DNA of 64,000 bases from Streptomyces albicerus (GTDB lineage: Bacteria > Actinomycetota > Actinomycetes > Streptomycetales > Streptomycetaceae): positions 142,096 through 206,095 of the forward strand of contig NZ_VWMY01000002.1 in assembly GCF_008905045.1 (NCBI RefSeq), written 5' to 3'. This document shows positions 60,313-64,000 of the stretch, in pieces. The notes below the pieces were generated by a model. The model was not told where the DNA came from. It did no database searches and was given only the letters and a program-made list of their open reading frames with translations. A program made the position numbers and the translations under genes. The first letter of the stretch is position 1. Each line of letters starts with the position of its first letter.

Positions 60313-61740
60313 TCACTTCATGACAAGCGGAATCCTGGTCCGCGCCGCCACCACCCGCCGATGGCGTCCACGACGGCGCAGCGTCACCAACGTCACGAGG
60401 GCGCCCGCCAGTACGCAGCACGCCGCGAGCCGGAGCCCCAAGTCGTAGCCCTCCAGGAAGGCATCGCGCGGATCTGTGCCCGCCCGCAGTTCGGCGCTCT
60501 CACGCCGGGTGAGGACCACCCCCACCAGGACCACCCCGAACACACCCGAGACCTCACGCGCCGCGCTCACCAGACCGGTCGCCATCCCGATCCCGGCCTC
60601 CGGGACCAGGGCGAGACAGCGCACCGTCAGGGGAGTGGTGAACGCCGAACCCCAGCCGATCAGCAGCAGCCCCGGCTGCAGATCCCAGAAGCCGGCCTGG
60701 GCGCCCGTCCCCGAGACGTACAGCAGGCCGACCGCCACCAGGCCGAGGCCCGCCGCGATCGAGACATGGGCGCCCAGCGCACGGGCCGCGAGCTCGGCCA
60801 CCGGCGTCCCGAGCAGCAGCGCACCCGCCAGCGGCAGAAAGGCGAGCCCTGCCATGGTCGGCGAGAAACCGAGCACCCGCTGGAGATAGAGGGCCGTGAA
60901 GAAGAACACCCCGTTGACCCCGATGCCCCACAGCACCTGCGCGACGACCCCGCCGGTGAGGAACCGGTCGCGCAGCAGCCGGAGTTCGACGAGCGGCCGC
61001 GCCGTCCGGGCCTCCACGAGGACGAACACACAGGCGGCGACCGCCGCAACGCCCAGGCACAGCAGCACGGGCGCGGCGCCGAACCCGTGCTCCCCGCCGC
61101 GCACGAGACCGTACGTCAGCAGATAGAGCGCGAGTACGGACAGGACCACACCCGGCAGATCGAAGCCGCCGCGGCGAGGGACCGACCTGGCGGGCACGGC
61201 AGGCATCAGCAGCAGGGCGATCAGCCCGAAGGGGATGTTGAGCGCGAACACCCAGCCCCAGCCCCACCGCTGGGTGACGAAGCCGCCGACCACGGGCCCC
61301 AGCGCCAGCGCGACAGCCAGCGCCGCCGTCCACAGGCCCACGGCCGTCGAGCGCAGCCGCGCGGGCAGGTCGACCGCGATGACCGCGAGCGAGGCCGGAA
61401 TGACCAGCGCGGCCCCGACGCCCTGCACCGTGCGGGCCCCGATCAGCACACCACCGCTGTCCGCGAAGGCGGCCGCCGCCGACGCCGCCGTGAAGATCGC
61501 GATCCCGGCGGCCAGCACGGACCGGCGCCCGAACAGATCGGTCAGCCGCCCGCCGGGCAGCAGCAGCGCGCCGAAACTGAGCACATAGCCGGCGGCCACC
61601 CACTCCAAGTCCGGGACGCTCAGGCCCAGTTCTCGCTGCACGGTCGGCAGGGCGACATTGATGACCGTGTTGTCGAGCGTCGTGATGAACCCGGTCAGCG
61701 TGAGCAGGGAGAACAGCGCGAACAGCCGTGCACGTCCCAC
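60313..61740 (-). CDS. MFS exporter, DHA2 (EmrB/QacA) type
   Basis: A 475-residue transporter with about 14 membrane segments. It shows LDNTVINVALPTVQREL near residue 23 (motif D1 of the DHA2 group), GGRLTDLFGRRSVLAAG near residue 64 (motif A) and ALGPVVGGFVTQRWGWGWVFALNIP near residue 145 (motif C region). Such proteins expel drugs or natural products by proton exchange. GTG 61740 is preceded by AAGGAG at seven bases. It is divergent from the fatty acyl-AMP ligase gene, so it may export that cluster's product. Confidence 0.9.
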   Translation of the reverse strand: MGRARLFALFSLLTLTGFITTLDNTVINVALPTVQRELGLSVPDLEWVAAGYVLSFGALLLPGGRLTDLFGRRSVLAAGIAIFTAASAAAAFADSGGVLIGARTVQGVGAALVIPASLAVIAVDLPARLRSTAVGLWTAALAVALALGPVVGGFVTQRWGWGWVFALNIPFGLIALLLMPAVPARSVPRRGGFDLPGVVLSVLALYLLTYGLVRGGEHGFGAAPVLLCLGVAAVAACVFVLVEARTARPLVELRLLRDRFLTGGVVAQVLWGIGVNGVFFFTALYLQRVLGFSPTMAGLAFLPLAGALLLGTPVAELAARALGAHVSIAAGLGLVAVGLLYVSGTGAQAGFWDLQPGLLLIGWGSAFTTPLTVRCLALVPEAGIGMATGLVSAAREVSGVFGVVLVGVVLTRRESAELRAGTDPRDAFLEGYDLGLRLAACCVLAGALVTLVTLRRRGRHRRVVAARTRIPLVMK

Positions 61741-61828
61741 GAGACGCTCCTTCCGCCGTCGCACGGATTGTCGGCGGGGGAGAGGCGCCCGGGCTCTGGC
61801 CCACGGCATGGAATCGACGGTGTGCCTT

Positions 61829-61844
61829 TGTCAGAGAACTGACA
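61829..61844. promoter_or_regulatory. 16-bp palindrome between exporter and ligase genes
   Basis: TGTCAG-AGAA-CTGACA is a perfect inverted repeat with a further CTGTCAG half-site at 61861-61867, in the 231-base divergent promoter region. It may be the operator for the exporter or the ligase operon. Confidence 0.45.
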
Positions 61845-61971
61845 GAAGGCGGGAGACGAACTGTCAGCACGTCGTCTAACCCGTCATCGTCCGGAGGCGG
61901 AACCTGGGTCACCGCCCCGCGCCGACGCAATGGTTCAACTCGCGCCGTAGCCGACCCAGTTGGAGCCGCCC

Positions 61972-63714
61972 ATGACCTCCGCCCGGCCCGCCGCCGACGC
62001 AGCCTCACTCACGGACCATCTGAGGCACTGGGCCAGACACCGGCCGCAGCAACGCGCCTTCAGTCACGTCGACTTCCCCGACAGCTCCTCCACCGGACTG
62101 CACCGCACGCTCGGCTGGCGCGCCCTCGACGCCCGGGCCAGAGCGGTCGCCGCCCGCCTCGTCACCGTCGCGACCCCCGGCGAACGGGCCGCCCTCGTGC
62201 TGCCCCAAGGCCTCGACTACGCCGCCGGGTTCCTCGGCTGCCTGTATGCGCGCGTGATCGCCGTACCGCTCTTCGGCCCCCAACTCCCCGGCCACGAAGG
62301 AAGGCTGGCGGCCGTCCTCGCCGACTGCGAACCAGCCTGTCTGCTCACCGACTCCGGCACGGCTCCCGCGATACGCGCCTTCGTCCGGGACCGGGACCTG
62401 CCGGACGTCCCGACCGTACCCATCGACCAACTCCCCATCCAGCGCGGCGGATTCGAATACTTCGAAGACACAGACGAACCTGAGCCCGCCGCGGAGCCGG
62501 ACGACATCGCGTACCTCCAGTACACCTCCGGCTCCACCCGCAGCCCGGCCGGCGTGATGATCAGCCACGCCAACGTCGTCGCCAACGCCCGCCAGGCCAT
62601 CGACGCGTTCGTCGCCGATCCGGAGGCCGCCACGACGGTCGGCTGGCTGCCGCTCTTCCACGACATGGGCCTCGTCCTCAGCATCGCCGCGCCCGTCGTG
62701 GGCGGTTTCCCGTCCGTCCTCATGGACCCCCTCGCCTTCCTCCAGGACCCCTCCCGCTGGCTGCGCCTCCTCGGCTCGTACGAGGGAACCATCAGCGCCG
62801 CCCCGAACTTCGCGTACGACTACTGCGTGGCCCGCACCGACCCGGTGCTCGTCGACGAACTCCGCCTGGACCGCGTACGGGTGCTCATCAACGGCAGCGA
62901 GCCGGTCCGGGCCGGGACGGTGGACCGCTTCGGTACCGCCTTCGCGCCCGCCGGGCTCGACCCCGCGGCGCACTGTCCGGCGTACGGCCTGGCGGAGGCC
63001 ACCGTGTTCGTGACCGCGAGCTCCCCGGACGCGCCTCCCCCGACCGTCGCCTGCGACGCCGACGCGCTCGCGGAGGGGCGGATCGAGGAGACGACGGACG
63101 AGGGAGCGGCCCTGCTCGTCTCCTGCGGGGCACCCGTCGGGCAGGAGCTGCGGATCGCCGGTGCGGACGGTGCCGTGCTGCCGGAAGGGCGGGTCGGCGA
63201 GATCCAGCTGCGCGGTCCCAACATCGGGCTCGGCTACTGGAAGCGCGCCGGGCTCACGGCCGAGACCTTCGGCTTCGGCGCGGCGGGGGACTGGCTGCGG
63301 ACGGGGGACCTCGGTGCCCTGCACGACGGCCGGCTCCTCGTCACCGGGCGCCTCAAGGACGTACTCATCGTGGACGGGCGCAACCACTACCCCCAGGACA
63401 TCGAGGAGACCGTACAGACGGCCGTCTCGCTGGTCCGCCCGGACCGGCTCGCCGCGTTCGGAGTGACCCGGCCGGACGACGTGGGCGAGGAGCTGGTCGT
63501 GGTCGCGGAGCACCGGCGGGACACCGAACCGGCGGAGGAGGACATCCGGAGCGCCGAACGCGCCGTACGCGCCGCGGTCTCGGCCCGCCACGGCCTGCGC
63601 CTCGGCTCGCTGCTGCTCGTCCCGCCCGGCTCCGTCCCCCGTACGAGCAGCGGCAAGGTGTCCCGCACGGCCGCCCGGGCACGCTTCCTCGACGGCGGGT
63701 TCGGGCCGCGATGA
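61972..63714 (+). CDS. fatty acyl-AMP ligase (FAAL, FadD32/DptE type)
   Basis: A 580-residue adenylating enzyme. It has TSGSTRSPAGVMISHANV near residue 187 (ATP loop), WLPLFHDMGL near residue 224, YGLAEAT near residue 340, GDWLRTGDLGALHDGRLLVTGRLKD near residue 440-463 and a C-terminal SSGKVSRTA near residue 560. The NHYPQDIEET segment is typical of FAALs, which activate fatty acids as acyl-AMP and hand them to an acyl carrier protein rather than to CoA. ATG 61972 has GGAG six bases upstream. Its stop overlaps the start of the next gene, which begins with an ACP domain. Confidence 0.92.
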   Translation: MTSARPAADAASLTDHLRHWARHRPQQRAFSHVDFPDSSSTGLHRTLGWRALDARARAVAARLVTVATPGERAALVLPQGLDYAAGFLGCLYARVIAVPLFGPQLPGHEGRLAAVLADCEPACLLTDSGTAPAIRAFVRDRDLPDVPTVPIDQLPIQRGGFEYFEDTDEPEPAAEPDDIAYLQYTSGSTRSPAGVMISHANVVANARQAIDAFVADPEAATTVGWLPLFHDMGLVLSIAAPVVGGFPSVLMDPLAFLQDPSRWLRLLGSYEGTISAAPNFAYDYCVARTDPVLVDELRLDRVRVLINGSEPVRAGTVDRFGTAFAPAGLDPAAHCPAYGLAEATVFVTASSPDAPPPTVACDADALAEGRIEETTDEGAALLVSCGAPVGQELRIAGADGAVLPEGRVGEIQLRGPNIGLGYWKRAGLTAETFGFGAAGDWLRTGDLGALHDGRLLVTGRLKDVLIVDGRNHYPQDIEETVQTAVSLVRPDRLAAFGVTRPDDVGEELVVVAEHRRDTEPAEEDIRSAERAVRAAVSARHGLRLGSLLLVPPGSVPRTSSGKVSRTAARARFLDGGFGPR

Positions 63715-64000
63715 GCGCGTCACGTGCGGAGATCCGCGGGCTGGTCGCGGAACGGCTCCAGGCCTGGTACGGCGTGTCCCCGGACGAGTTGCCCGACGAC
63801 CGCCCCTTGGCGGAGGCCGGACTGACCTCACGGGACGCGCTGGCGCTCACGGCAGCACTGAGCGAGCTGGCGGGACGGCGGCTGCCGGACACGTTGTTGT
63901 GGGACGCCCCGACAGTCGACGCGCTGGCGGGACGGCTGGGTGAGGACGAGCCCCGTCAGGGGCGCGAGGCTGTGACATACGCGGCCTCGCCGCATGGGCG
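63711..64000 (+). CDS. acyl-carrier-protein domain at start of a gene truncated by the window end
   Basis: At least 96 residues, open to the edge. Residues about 5-78 form an ACP domain (IRGLVAERLQAWYGVSPDEL, then LAEAGLTSRDALALTAALSEL) with the phosphopantetheine Ser at residue 40 in GLTSR. The sequence then enters a linker (GEDEPRQGREAVTYAASPHG), so this may be a larger multidomain protein with an N-terminal loading ACP, such as a polyketide synthase or a Pks13-like enzyme. ATG 63711 overlaps the ligase stop (ATGA), so it is the likely acceptor of the acyl-AMP. Confidence 0.85.
   Translation, partial: MSASRAEIRGLVAERLQAWYGVSPDELPDDRPLAEAGLTSRDALALTAALSELAGRRLPDTLLWDAPTVDALAGRLGEDEPRQGREAVTYAASPHG

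Noticed and set aside
60310..60326. TTGTCA-CTTCA-TGACAA inverted repeat
   Set aside because: It overlaps the last codons and stop of the exporter gene and has short AT-containing arms; chance or a weak terminator is likelier than an operator.

Overview
The window is high-GC actinobacterial DNA with short intergenic gaps, many GTG starts, purine-rich ribosome binding sites and Streptomyces-type gene families (DUF5999, DUF3626, PucR, ECF41-like sigma, tuf3-like EF-Tu, secreted AA10/GH16/CBM13 enzymes). It most likely comes from a Streptomyces chromosome. I saw no rRNA or tRNA gene, insertion sequence, prophage or CRISPR array.

Layout. 1-8.8 kb: a secreted DUF1996 protein, a lone squalene/phytoene-synthase-like gene, a membrane-anchored AA10 LPMO, and a betaine/choline-type ABC transporter whose ATPase gene lies apart on the opposite strand. 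8.8-24.6 kb: a large L-rhamnose locus. On the minus strand rhaI, the aldolase-dehydrogenase gene rhaD and rhaB are followed by lutABC; on the plus strand lie a sugar ABC transporter, rhaM, a secreted BNR/lyase-like protein and a LacI regulator. Together they could take rhamnose from an extracellular glycan to pyruvate: release, import, isomerisation, phosphorylation, aldol cleavage, oxidation of lactaldehyde to lactate, and oxidation of lactate by LutABC. LacI-type palindromes lie between the two divergent arms.

24.7-31 kb: an S33 hydrolase, a PIG-L deacetylase, an ECF41-like sigma factor, a DUF5999 protein, a Cys-rich pentapeptide-repeat protein and a DUF2470 gene with a clear iron box. 31-42.6 kb: a FUSC-like exporter, a secreted erythromycin-esterase homologue, a divergent FBP zinc-finger/DUF3626 pair, an APH-fold kinase, a ROK regulator, an SDR, an HhH-PHP protein and small proteins. 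42.6-49.9 kb: a 7-bp tandem repeat tract and terminator, a GH16-CBM13 glucanase, VanZ, a collapsed DJ-1/PfpI gene followed by a 23-bp perfect hairpin, and an Mrp-type antiporter operon in which an expected ATGA stop/start overlap reads ACGA.

50-64 kb: a TetM/OtrA-family ribosomal protection gene divergent from a tuf3-like gene, an anti-anti-sigma factor, a MarR regulator with paired operators controlling aldehyde and alcohol dehydrogenases, a DUF1304-TetR pair with a double palindrome, a GNAT, a PucR regulator, a DHA2 exporter, and finally a fatty acyl-AMP ligase overlapping an ACP-starting gene that runs off the end, probably the edge of a lipid-primed biosynthetic cluster. A stem-loop-containing intergenic repeat occurs at least four times across the window.
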